Shown here: one piece after another, positions 24,619-32,618 of the stretch
How the letters are laid out: each line of letters begins with the position of its first letter
How positions within the stretch are numbered: position 1 is the stretch's first letter
Origin: an uncultured Alphaproteobacteria bacterium
GTDB lineage: Bacteria; Pseudomonadota; Alphaproteobacteria; Micropepsales; Micropepsaceae
NCBI GenBank assembly: GCA_903857685.1
Contig: CAIOFO010000130.1
Span: 1 to 34,222, forward strand
DNA: 34,222 nt
Reading direction: 5' to 3'
The notes under the pieces: generated by a model
Databases searched by the model: none
Told to the model about the DNA's origin: nothing
Seen by the model: only the letters and a program-made list of their open reading frames with translations
Translations under genes and position numbers: made by a program

Positions 24619-26175
24619 TCAGCTATAGTGAATGAGACGCTCGAACCGGGCGAGCTTGTCGAGCATGTCCTTGGGCCGCACCGGAACATTGCCTTCATGC
24701 TCGCATTCGATGGCGGCAGAGAAGGACCCCAGTGCCGAGGCGATGATGCTGTTTTTCGTGACATAGAGCGCCAGGGCTGCATAGGCCAGCAGCGCATCGC
24801 CGGAGCCCACCGCGTCAATCACTTTTTCCGCAAAGCTGTCCAGGGTCACGAAAGCGCGGACGTCTTCGTCTTTCTTGGGAACGGAGCGGAAGGTGAGGAG
24901 GCCGCGTTCGCCCAGCTTGAGGATCAGGGTTTTGCAGCCGGCTTCCTTGTACAGCTTCAGCCCCAGCGGCCGCACCACCGAATCCTGGTCGCCCAGGGCA
25001 AAGCGCGCTTCGCGCTCATTGGGGGTGATCAGGTCGAAGCCGTAGAATTCCAGGATATTGCCCCAGCGGGTGGCGACCTGGCTGTCGGCAACACGGAAGA
25101 CGCCCTCCGGAATGGCCTTGGTCAGGAGCGGAATCGTATCGCGATTGAAAATGCCGTGGCGGAAATCACTGAACACCACGATATCGGCCTTTACCTCGGT
25201 GATGCGCTTGGCCAGCTCCGCCAGAATTTTCTCGGAAATGGAACGGTTGTCGAGCGTGTCGATTTTCAGAAGGTTATAGCCGCCCGCCATGATGGCGTTC
25301 TTGTTGGTGGTGGGGCGAGTGGAATCGATGATGGGCTCGCACTTCACGCCCGCCTCTTCCAGGTCCTTGATGGCGAATTTGCCCAGGGCATCGTCGCCCA
25401 GCACGGTTGAGAAGGTGACGTTTGCGCCCGCGGCATGCAGATGCTTGGCGACAATGCCGGCGCCGCCCACGAAATCGCGCTTGTTTTCCATGCGCACGCT
25501 CATGGTCGGCGTCTTGGTCATGCCGCCGATCAGCACGGTGTGGGTGTAGCTGTCCACAATCAGGTCGCCGATCACATGCACCTTGATGCCCTGGAATTTG
25601 TCCAGGGTGCTGCGCAGATCGCCCAGGGTGAGATTTTCGCCTTCCAGCAGCGCCATCAGCTTTTCGGTGGCGATGCTGGGCGCTTCGGTTTCAATAATGT
25701 TGGACGAGGAATAAACGATGTCGCCCGGCGTGAAAAGAATTTCGCCGCCATAGCTTTCGACGGTGGCTTTTTCCTCGGCGGTCTTGGGGTGCAGGCCGTT
25801 GCTGGTATATTCATAGCCCTTGGCGAAATAATCGGGCTTGATGATCGCCAAATTCTGCAGCGGGGTGGGCTCCTTGTCGATCACCACATAGTCCACCGCT
25901 TCCAACGCCGCCAGGTTGAAGGCGCGCAGTTCCTGCGGGACATAGGGGCGGAAATTGGCCTTGGTGATGTGTTCGTCGCCGGTCAGGCTGGCCACCAGAA
26001 TGTCCCCCTTGCTCTTGGCATAGAGCAAGTGCCGGATATGGCCGGGATGCACCACGTCAAATGTGCCGTGGCACATGATGACCTTCTTGGCGCGGGGCGG
26101 CGCACCGATCGTGGCGGCAATCTGCTCCGCCGTCTTGATCTTGTGGCTGACGATTTTCTTGCTGCCTTCGTCCAT
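24619..26175 (-). CDS. Bifunctional nucleotidyltransferase-PfkB kinase, HldE-like with reversed domain order
   Basis: A 518-residue fusion. Residues 30-165 are a cytidylyltransferase-like domain with CHGTFD and H43PGH46; residues 196-518 are a PfkB sugar kinase with GGAG (237-240), TPNE (384-387) and DAVGSGD (454-460), where the last Asp is the catalytic base. E. coli HldE has the kinase first and the adenylyltransferase second; here the order is reversed. The expected chemistry is phosphorylation of a sugar phosphate at C-1 and, after removal of the other phosphate by a GmhB-like enzyme, transfer of a nucleotide. The ATG at 26175 lies five bases after the preceding SDR stop. The partners, SIS isomerase and phosphatase, are in the same operon. 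Which sugar and which nucleotide are used cannot be read. Confidence 0.9.
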   Translation of the reverse strand: MDEGSKKIVSHKIKTAEQIAATIGAPPRAKKVIMCHGTFDVVHPGHIRHLLYAKSKGDILVASLTGDEHITKANFRPYVPQELRAFNLAALEAVDYVVIDKEPTPLQNLAIIKPDYFAKGYEYTSNGLHPKTAEEKATVESYGGEILFTPGDIVYSSSNIIETEAPSIATEKLMALLEGENLTLGDLRSTLDKFQGIKVHVIGDLIVDSYTHTVLIGGMTKTPTMSVRMENKRDFVGGAGIVAKHLHAAGANVTFSTVLGDDALGKFAIKDLEEAGVKCEPIIDSTRPTTNKNAIMAGGYNLLKIDTLDNRSISEKILAELAKRITEVKADIVVFSDFRHGIFNRDTIPLLTKAIPEGVFRVADSQVATRWGNILEFYGFDLITPNEREARFALGDQDSVVRPLGLKLYKEAGCKTLILKLGERGLLTFRSVPKKDEDVRAFVTLDSFAEKVIDAVGSGDALLAYAALALYVTKNSIIASALGSFSAAIECEHEGNVPVRPKDMLDKLARFERLIHYS

Positions 26176-26180
26176 AATCT

Positions 26181-27185
26181 CTAGCTCGCGGCGGATAGCG
26201 ATTTGAACCAGACTTCCGTCGCCTTGGCGATGGAGGCCGGGTCCCACAGCGGCGCATCGCGCCAGTAATCGATCTGGTCCAAGATGCGGCGGACGCCATC
26301 CTCGAAGGTAATCTGCTGCTTCCAGCCCAGATCGCGCTGGATTTTGGCGATGTCGGCCCAGGTGCAATCCGGCTCGCCCGGGCGTTTGGGAATATAGGTC
26401 ACTTCGCCGCCCAGCAGTTCGACCAAGCGATTGACCGACTGCGGATTGCCCGCGCCCAGATTCCACACTTCCCCGGTCTTGCCGGTTTCGGCGGCCAGGC
26501 GAAATGCCTCGGCGACATCACGGGCAAACAGGAAATCGCGTCTCTGGCTGCCATCGCCCACCACGGTAAAGGGCTTGCCGGCCAGTTTCTGCTTCAGGAA
26601 AACTCCGAATACCGCGCCATAGGCGCCCGAGGTGCGCGAGCGGGTGCCATAGGCATTGAAGATGCGGATCGAATTGACCGGCAGGTGATAGACCTTGTGC
26701 CAGTGAAAGGCCGCCTGCTCGCCTTGGTATTTGCTCAGCGCATAGGGATATTCGGGCGTGATGGGATGGTCTTCCCTGGTGGGAACCGAAGCCAGGCCGT
26801 AGCAGGACGATGAGGCGGCATAGACGAATTTCTTCACCCCGGCATGGCGCGAACATTCCAGCATGTGGACGGTGCCCTGCACATTGGCGGACATGTACTC
26901 CATCGGATGCTCAATCGAGGGAACGATGTCGCCGATGCCGGCAAAATGGATGACATAATCCACGCCTTCGAACAGTTTGTTGCCGGGCTGATAGCTGCGA
27001 ATGTCGGATTCGGCAAATTCGAAACCGGGACTGGATTTGTGATGGGCGATATTAGCCTCACGCCCACCCACCAAATTGTCGATCACGCGGACGCGATATC
27101 CATTGTCCACCAGGACATCAACCATATGGCTGCCAATGAAGCCCGCGCCGCCGGTGACGATGGCGGTTTTACCCTTGCCGCTCAT
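26181..27185 (-). CDS. Extended SDR, UDP-glucose 4-epimerase-like
   Basis: A 334-residue protein with TGGAGFIGSH (residues 11-20), SSSCYG (125-130), Y148ALSK152 and the late GDGSQRRDF motif, the full set of GalE/RfbB-type extended SDRs. It is expected to epimerise or dehydrate a nucleotide sugar using bound NAD+. The start overlaps the stop of the next SDR gene by four bases (ATGA), and the HldE-like gene follows five bases after its stop. In this operon the natural substrate would be the activated heptose-like sugar and not necessarily UDP-glucose. Confidence 0.92.
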   Translation of the reverse strand: MSGKGKTAIVTGGAGFIGSHMVDVLVDNGYRVRVIDNLVGGREANIAHHKSSPGFEFAESDIRSYQPGNKLFEGVDYVIHFAGIGDIVPSIEHPMEYMSANVQGTVHMLECSRHAGVKKFVYAASSSCYGLASVPTREDHPITPEYPYALSKYQGEQAAFHWHKVYHLPVNSIRIFNAYGTRSRTSGAYGAVFGVFLKQKLAGKPFTVVGDGSQRRDFLFARDVAEAFRLAAETGKTGEVWNLGAGNPQSVNRLVELLGGEVTYIPKRPGEPDCTWADIAKIQRDLGWKQQITFEDGVRRILDQIDYWRDAPLWDPASIAKATEVWFKSLSAAS

Positions 27186-28189
27186 TTCGCGCCAATCTTC
27201 TTCATCGTGCGGACATTGTAGTACCAGTCGTCATCAAAGCTGTTGGGCATCAAATGATTGCGGAAGGCGCGGGCCAGGTCGCGCACCGCATCTTCCAGAT
27301 TGCGCTTGGGGGCGAAGCCCAGCACCCGGCGTACCTTGTCGGAATTGACATGATAGGAACGATTGTCGTTGCTGGGGGTGGTGACGATCTCGATATCGCC
27401 CAACTCCGGCATTTCCTGTTCGACGACCTTCTTCACGATTTTCGCGATGTCGGCAATGGAATGATTCTGGAAGGCGATGTTGAAGACTTCGCCCTGGATT
27501 TTCTCGGCCGGGGCTTCCAGCATCATCACATAAGCGTCCACCATATCCTCGATATGCAGGTTGGGACGCATCTGGTCGCCGCCGAACACCGTGATCTTGC
27601 CCTTGTTGACGGCATGATTGGTCAGGATGTTGACCGACAAGTCGAGGCGGGTGCGCGGGCTGTAGCCGCAAAGGGTGGCGGGGCGGATCACGGTGCAGAC
27701 GAAATCATCGGATTTGTGCTTCCACAGCAGCGGCTCACACATACCCTTGAACTTGTTGTAGAGGGTGAGGGGCAGCAGCGGATGCTCCTCGGTGACGTCG
27801 GGCGAGTTGCTGACGCCATACACCGAACTGGACGAGCAATAGACGAAACGCTTCACGCCGGCCTTTTTGGCGGCGATCACCATGGGCTCGAAACAGTCGA
27901 AATTGACGGTCTCCGACAACTTCTCGTCGAGCTCGAAGCTGGCATCGTTGGAGATGCAGGCCAGATGCAGCACGGCATCCTGGCCCTTGAGCAGTCCGGC
28001 CAGCATGGCGGTGTCGCGGATATCGCCGTCAATGATGCGCAAATTGGGATCGTTGGGCATCCGCGCGCCATACCAAAGCTTGTCCACGACGGTCACCTTG
28101 TAACCCAGCGACAATAGCCGCGGCGTGAGGACATGGCCGACATAACCGGCGCCGCCGGTCACAAGCACGTTCGTAAGTTTGGAAGTCAT
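27182..28189 (-). CDS. Extended SDR, NAD-dependent epimerase/dehydratase
   Basis: A 335-residue protein with TGGAGYVGH (residues 11-19), SSSSVYG (119-125) and Y144NKFK148 as the catalytic YxxxK. The sequence is related to nucleotide-sugar epimerases that act at C-4 or C-6 side chains. The ATG at 28189 has a GGAG ribosome site at the right distance; an in-frame GTG three codons earlier would bury that site. It overlaps the following SDR gene (ATGA), so two different SDRs are made together. A 96-base gap (28190-28285) separates it from the transaldolase-like gene; no feature is evident there. Confidence 0.9.
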   Translation of the reverse strand: MTSKLTNVLVTGGAGYVGHVLTPRLLSLGYKVTVVDKLWYGARMPNDPNLRIIDGDIRDTAMLAGLLKGQDAVLHLACISNDASFELDEKLSETVNFDCFEPMVIAAKKAGVKRFVYCSSSSVYGVSNSPDVTEEHPLLPLTLYNKFKGMCEPLLWKHKSDDFVCTVIRPATLCGYSPRTRLDLSVNILTNHAVNKGKITVFGGDQMRPNLHIEDMVDAYVMMLEAPAEKIQGEVFNIAFQNHSIADIAKIVKKVVEQEMPELGDIEIVTTPSNDNRSYHVNSDKVRRVLGFAPKRNLEDAVRDLARAFRNHLMPNSFDDDWYYNVRTMKKIGAK

Positions 28190-28285
28190 ATTCTCCACCA
28201 GATTGATAATAGGTTTTGATGCACCGGCTGCCTATGCATGAGCAATGGGCGGCCAAGGAAGTTTATCGGGACGGATCGTGTTCCT

Positions 28286-29032
28286 TCACGCCCCCTGATC
28301 GGCCGCAACCGGAATGCTGAAGCCCGCGGCGGTCGCGTCCTTGTAGAACATTGCCACCGTCTCGCGCGAATAAAGGTCAAGATCCTTGGCGGCCAGCGAC
28401 AGTTTCTTGATCAGATCGTTGGTGATGGTGATGATATGGCAGCCGATCTCGTCCGCCTGATAGATATTGAGGGCTTCGCGCGGGCTTGCCCAAAGCAGCT
28501 CGGCCCTGGGCCGAGGCTTCATGATGGCCAGGGCTTCGCGCATGAGGGGCACGGGATCGCGGCCGGTGTCGGCGATACGTCCGGCAAACACCGAAATGAT
28601 GGCCGGCACTTTTTCCGACAGCGCATCGGTGACACGCCCAACCTGGTCGTTGGTCATCAGGGCGGTGACGTTCAGCTTCACGCCGTCGCGCGACAGTTGC
28701 GAGATCAGCGGACCGGCAAAGTCGCCCTTGGTGTTGGTCACCGGAATCTTGACATAGACATTGTTGCCCCAGGACGCGATCTCGCGGGCCTGCTCCTGCA
28801 TGGTGGGAAAATCGTCGGCAAACACTTCGAAGGACACGGGAAGGACGGTGATCGCCTTCAGCACCTGCTGGGCGAAGCCCTTGTAATCGCTGATGCCGGC
28901 CTGGCGCATGAGGGTGGGATTGGTGGTGAAGCCCTTGACCAGCGGATTGGTGGTCTGGTCCAGCATGCCTTTGAGGTCGGCGCCGTCCGCGAAAATCTTG
29001 ATGCGTAGCCGGTCGGCCGTGATGTTAACCAT
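28286..29032 (-). CDS. Transaldolase family protein
   Basis: A 248-residue (beta/alpha)8 protein. FADGADL (residues 14-20), GFTTNPTLM (34-42) and VYVKIPVT (92-99) are the transaldolase signatures, with Lys95 as the Schiff-base residue and Asp16 as the acid/base. Length lies between fructose-6-phosphate aldolase (about 220) and classical transaldolase (about 320). It should move a dihydroxyacetone unit or catalyse a related aldol reaction on sugar phosphates. The ATG at 29032 has an AAGGGA ribosome site. Its presence with a split transketolase in a sugar-nucleotide operon suggests custom construction of a ketose phosphate. Confidence 0.88.
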   Translation of the reverse strand: MVNITADRLRIKIFADGADLKGMLDQTTNPLVKGFTTNPTLMRQAGISDYKGFAQQVLKAITVLPVSFEVFADDFPTMQEQAREIASWGNNVYVKIPVTNTKGDFAGPLISQLSRDGVKLNVTALMTNDQVGRVTDALSEKVPAIISVFAGRIADTGRDPVPLMREALAIMKPRPRAELLWASPREALNIYQADEIGCHIITITNDLIKKLSLAAKDLDLYSRETVAMFYKDATAAGFSIPVAADQGA

Positions 29033-29074
29033 ATTCCCTTACCCCTTGATTTCTTTGGCCCGCCCCGGCCTCTT

Positions 29075-29605
29075 TTAGGCACATTCTATTATAAAGGAAA
29101 CGGCTTCGGGAAGGGAACGAACTGTCCGGTCCGGCTGGTGCGGACCCTCCTGGAAATGGCCGTAATCCACGAAAATTGTGCGGCACCCTGCCGCAAGGCC
29201 GGCCTGGGTGTCGCGCCAGCGATCCCCCACCATGAAGCTGGCGCCAAGGTCGATATCGAGTTCCCTGGCAGCCTCGAGCAGCATGCCGGGCAGGGGCTTG
29301 CGGCAGGCGCAATTGTCCTTATCGGTATGGAAGCAGGCCTTGATCGCGTCGAGCGGCATCTTCTCACGTAGGAGATCGTGCATTGCCTCGACGGTGGCGA
29401 GCGGTGTCCGGCCTGTGGCCACATCCGGCTGGTTGGTCACCACCACGATTGTGAAGCCCGCCGCCTTGAGTTTGGTTACTGCATCCACCACACCGGGCAA
29501 CAGGCGGAACTCCGCCAAGCTGGTCGGTGCGACCTGTTTTCCGTCCCGTTCGATATTGGCATTCAGCACACCATCACGATCCAGAAAGACCGCGCGGTTC
29601 ACCAT
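29075..29605 (-). CDS. HAD-IIIA phosphatase, D,D-heptose 1,7-bisphosphate phosphatase-like (GmhB type)
   Basis: A 176-residue protein with Asp9 and Asp11 in FLDRDGVLN as nucleophile and acid, VTNQPDVATG (56-65) as the second motif, MVGDRWRD as the last acidic motif, and Cys91, His93, Cys99 and Cys101 as the zinc site typical of GmhB and HisB-N. GmhB removes the 7-phosphate from heptose 1,7-bisphosphate between the two HldE reactions. The ATG at 29605 overlaps the upstream SIS gene stop by seven bases; a GTG at 29602 (GTGA overlap) is equally possible. The longer frame upstream lies in the SIS gene and does not resemble the family. Confidence 0.92.
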   Translation of the reverse strand: MVNRAVFLDRDGVLNANIERDGKQVAPTSLAEFRLLPGVVDAVTKLKAAGFTIVVVTNQPDVATGRTPLATVEAMHDLLREKMPLDAIKACFHTDKDNCACRKPLPGMLLEAARELDIDLGASFMVGDRWRDTQAGLAAGCRTIFVDYGHFQEGPHQPDRTVRSLPEAVSFIIECA

Positions 29606-30162
29606 TTCGTGGCGGTCTGCTGCAGCTTGGGGTGGGAGACAAGGCAGTGCCAGACTACCGCCTGGAAGGCTTCGGAATGGGCCGTGACCCGTTCCGCCGC
29701 CACGGTGGGAATCACCACCACGCAATCGCCGACTTTCTTGGTGTAGCCGCCATCGCGCCCGACGATGCCAAGAATGCGGGTGCCACGGGATTTCGCTTCC
29801 TGGAGTCCCGCCACGATGTTGGGGCTGACATTGCGCTCCAGGTCGCCGCCGCCCACCGATAAGACCAGCACGGCGTCATCGGAATCGGCGCGGCTGACCT
29901 TGAGCCAGCCGGAGAACACGGTGGCCCAGCCCTCATCATTGGTGCGCGCGGTCAGTTCGGAAACATTGTCGGTGGGTGCATAGGCTTCGATGCCGCAGAG
30001 CTTGCGGAAATCATTGACGGCGTGCGCGCAATTCGCGGCGCTGCCGCCGACGCCCAGGAGAAAAAGCCGGCCCTTGCGGTCGCGCAGCGCCACCAGTTCG
30101 TCGCACAGCGCTTCGACAGCATCCGCCGGAATGGCGGTTGCGATTTTGCCGACTTCGTCCAT
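29599..30162 (-). CDS. SIS-domain sugar-phosphate isomerase, GmhA-like paralogue
   Basis: A 187-residue SIS protein from the ATG at 30162. GVGGSAANCAHAVNDFRK and VLSVGGGDLERNVS are the two phosphate-binding loops; the sequence belongs to a GmhA-related group distinct from the canonical GmhA encoded at 32619-33209. It would turn a ketose phosphate into an aldose phosphate. The start is uncertain: the frame is open to a TTG at 30261 (220 residues), but the ATG fits the usual short N-terminus; neither has a clear ribosome site. It heads the long minus-strand operon and is followed directly by the GmhB-like gene, so isomerisation and dephosphorylation are probably in one pathway. Confidence 0.85.
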   Translation of the reverse strand: MDEVGKIATAIPADAVEALCDELVALRDRKGRLFLLGVGGSAANCAHAVNDFRKLCGIEAYAPTDNVSELTARTNDEGWATVFSGWLKVSRADSDDAVLVLSVGGGDLERNVSPNIVAGLQEAKSRGTRILGIVGRDGGYTKKVGDCVVVIPTVAAERVTAHSEAFQAVVWHCLVSHPKLQQTATKW

Positions 30163-30326
30163 GAAAGTTCTGGCGTGAATGACCGTATCTCCCGCATCTG
30201 AGACTTTGCGGCGGAACGTGCCGCTGAAACAGGGTGCCGCTTTAGCCAATCCCCTGCTCAAGGTCTAGCAAAAAAGCGCGTTTTGGCGTTTTCGCCCCAT
30301 GATCCGGCGAACTGCGGACCCCGCGC

Positions 30327-30353
30327 TTGACAGGGCCCGAGCCCCCCTATTAG
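30327..30353 (+). promoter_or_regulatory. Putative sigma-70-type promoter for the mutase-like gene
   Basis: A perfect TTGACA (30327-30332) is followed 15 bases later by TATTAG (30348-30353); a 16-base register gives ATTAGT. Transcription would start near 30360 and leave a leader of about 30 bases before the ATG at 30390. The spacer is short, so strength is uncertain. It lies in the divergent gap with the SIS gene. Confidence 0.4.
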
Positions 30354-30389
30354 TGACACTGAAATTCAACTGGCTCACGGGATCACGGC

Positions 30390-31544
30390 ATGAAAAAAGC
30401 GCTCATCATTGGCGGGGGCGCCGCCGGTTGTTCAGCGGCTCATCAACTGGCGCTTCAGGGCGGCTGGGACGTCACCCTGGTGGAACGCTCCCCGATTCTG
30501 GGTGCGGGTCTTCGCACCAACTGGTTCGGCGGCCATCCCTACACGTTCGGCCCCCGGCATTTCCTGACACAGAATCGCGCCGTCTATGACTATATGAACG
30601 GGATTTGTCCGCTGCGGTCCTGCGCCGACCACCAATTCATCACCTATGTCGAGCGCGATAACGCCTTCTACAATTATCCCATCCATGAGGATGATATCGC
30701 GGCCATGCCCGATCGCGACAAGATCAACCAGGAACGCAAAATGGCGGTGGGCGCGGCCGAAGCCAAAAATCTGGAAGATTACTGGATCAATTCCGTGGGC
30801 CGGACGTTGTATGAAAAATTCATCGACCAGTACAACAAGAAGATGTGGCTGGTGGACGACAACAAGAAAATCGACACTTTCAACTGGTCGCCCAAGGGCG
30901 TGAACATCAAGAGTGGTCCGCGCGCCGCCTGGGACACGGCCTATTCCGCCTACCCCTATGCGCCCGACGGCTATAACCACTTTTTCGATTTCACCGTGGC
31001 CGGTACCAAGGTGTTGCTCTCAACGGCAATCGAAAAATTCGACCTGGAAGGCAGCGCCGTCTGGATCAAGGGCGAAAAGCACAGCTACGACATTCTGATC
31101 AACACCGTCTCACCCGATCTGCTGTTCGGGCAATGTTATGGGGAGTTGCGTTTCATCGGGCGCGACTTTCACAAGATTGTTTTCCCGACCGAGCATGTAT
31201 TTCCGGAGCATGTCTATTTTCTCTATTACGCCAATGACGAGAGCTTCACGCGCCTGGTCGAATACAAGAAAATGACCCATCACAAATCGCCAACGACGCT
31301 GGTGGGCATGGAAATCCCTTCCCTGAACGGCCGGCACTATCCGCTGCCATTCCAGAAGGACATCAAGCTCGCGGACAAATATTTTGCCGACATGCCGGGC
31401 AATGTCTATTCCACCGGCCGGGCCGGCAGTTATCGCTATGGCCTGGATTTCGACGATTGCATCGAGCAGGCCATGATCATGGCCCATCAGATCAAGGAAG
31501 GCGGGCGCGACCATCCGGTGCCGATGGAGATCTGGCGCAAATAA
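30390..31544 (+). CDS. UDP-galactopyranose mutase-like flavoprotein (GLF family)
   Basis: A 384-residue protein. IIGGGAAGCSAA (residues 6-17) binds FAD; the C-terminal YSTGRAGSYRYG with DDCIEQAM matches the GLF signature. The mutase converts pyranose to furanose forms of nucleotide sugars. In UDP-galactopyranose mutases an N-terminal segment reads GPHIFHT; here it is GPRHFLTQ, so the His near the flavin is displaced, suggesting a related but different substrate. The gene is monocistronic, divergent from the heptose-type operon and convergent with the FkbM gene. No galactose-specific genes are near, so a furanose form of the operon's own sugar is a possibility. Confidence 0.85.
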   Translation: MKKALIIGGGAAGCSAAHQLALQGGWDVTLVERSPILGAGLRTNWFGGHPYTFGPRHFLTQNRAVYDYMNGICPLRSCADHQFITYVERDNAFYNYPIHEDDIAAMPDRDKINQERKMAVGAAEAKNLEDYWINSVGRTLYEKFIDQYNKKMWLVDDNKKIDTFNWSPKGVNIKSGPRAAWDTAYSAYPYAPDGYNHFFDFTVAGTKVLLSTAIEKFDLEGSAVWIKGEKHSYDILINTVSPDLLFGQCYGELRFIGRDFHKIVFPTEHVFPEHVYFLYYANDESFTRLVEYKKMTHHKSPTTLVGMEIPSLNGRHYPLPFQKDIKLADKYFADMPGNVYSTGRAGSYRYGLDFDDCIEQAMIMAHQIKEGGRDHPVPMEIWRK

Positions 31545-31563
31545 TCTCCATTTTCCGCCGCGA

Positions 31564-32463
31564 TTACAGAATGCGGTTGGCCAATCTCCTGAGGCTTACG
31601 ACAAGGCCCGGATAGCGTTCCTCGATGATCGATGGAATCAGTGCACTCCGGACGGCGTGCTTGATTTTGCCGGACAGAGATTTCTTCGGATCAGCGAAAA
31701 GCCGTGCCGCTTCGGCCAGTGGCACAATCCGCAGGCCGGCCATGCGCGGTGCATGCTTTTGGGGAATCACCGCCAATATATTGGATACGAAGGGCGCAAG
31801 ATCTTCTGCTTCCGCGTTCGTGAAGGAGATGACGCAATTGCGCAAGGACCGCGTCTCGGTGCTCACGATATTTTCAAACGATTTATGCAGGCCTATAAGC
31901 CGATGCATATCGATAAAATACAGCTCGTATCCGCGGTTGCGCAATTTTTCTAGATGATCCGGCAATGAATTCGAAATACCCATCTCGAAAATCAAAATCG
32001 GCTGGATGTCCAGAACAGCATCGGCGCCTTCCAGGACAAAAGGTTCCGCGCCCTCAACGTCAATTTTGATGACGGATGGTCTCAGTTTCCGGTCGGCGCA
32101 AAACTTGTCCAGTGTGGTAGCGGGAACTTCGACGGACCGCACTTCTTCGCCGAACCGATCCTTCGTTGCCAGATCCGCACAAATCGTCGAAGCCTGGTCG
32201 CTTTGTTCATTGTTGCCGAAATAAAGTGTTACCGGCGAAAGGGAATTGCTGACTGCACTATTGATCGCCGTGAGATTGGAATTCTTTTCAGCCTTCGCCT
32301 TCAGAGATTTGAATTTTTCGGGATGTGGTTCGAACGAAAAAACGTTTCCGTCCGGCCCAGCACAGATGGTCATGAATCTGGCGACAACTCCGACATGACC
32401 ACCGACGTCCAAAACAGTGTCACCGCGCCTGACGACCTGGTGGAGGATTTCTTCAATATTCAT
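31564..32463 (-). CDS. FkbM-family methyltransferase
   Basis: A 299-residue protein. VLDVGGHVGVVARF (from about residue 17) is the SAM loop, VFSFEPHPEKF is the FkbM EP motif and VIKIDVEGAEPFVLEGA is the family hallmark; ILIFEMGIS follows. FkbM enzymes O-methylate sugars or polyketides. The C-terminal 90 residues extend beyond the domain and end in basic helices. The gene is convergent with the mutase-like gene (19 bases between stops) and divergent from gmhA. Its base composition looks less GC-rich than operon E, suggesting a different origin. Confidence 0.92.
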   Translation of the reverse strand: MNIEEILHQVVRRGDTVLDVGGHVGVVARFMTICAGPDGNVFSFEPHPEKFKSLKAKAEKNSNLTAINSAVSNSLSPVTLYFGNNEQSDQASTICADLATKDRFGEEVRSVEVPATTLDKFCADRKLRPSVIKIDVEGAEPFVLEGADAVLDIQPILIFEMGISNSLPDHLEKLRNRGYELYFIDMHRLIGLHKSFENIVSTETRSLRNCVISFTNAEAEDLAPFVSNILAVIPQKHAPRMAGLRIVPLAEAARLFADPKKSLSGKIKHAVRSALIPSIIEERYPGLVVSLRRLANRIL

Positions 32464-32564
32464 TTTCGTTCTTGAGCCCGTTAAGTCCCGCTACAGAAGG
32501 CCGCAACCGTCAATTCAACCGTTAATTGCCGCCGGAGCCGCCTGGTTCGCGTGGCCCCAAAACC

Positions 32565-32594
32565 CTTACATTGCCGCGGACGTTACGCTAAGAT
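32565..32594 (+). promoter_or_regulatory. Weak candidate promoter for gmhA
   Basis: CTTACA (32565-32570) and TAAGAT (32589-32594) are 18 bases apart in the 155-base divergent gap between the FkbM gene and gmhA. Each hexamer matches consensus only in part. Start of transcription would be near 32601, leaving a leader of about 18 bases. Confidence 0.25.
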
Positions 32595-32618
32595 CGCGCA
32601 AAATCCAACGATGGTCCC

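Noticed and set aside
30285-30296. Short inverted repeat GGCG-TTTT-CGCC considered as a terminator or operator
   Set aside because: The stem is only four base pairs and no U-tract follows; it lies in a divergent gap where no transcript ends.
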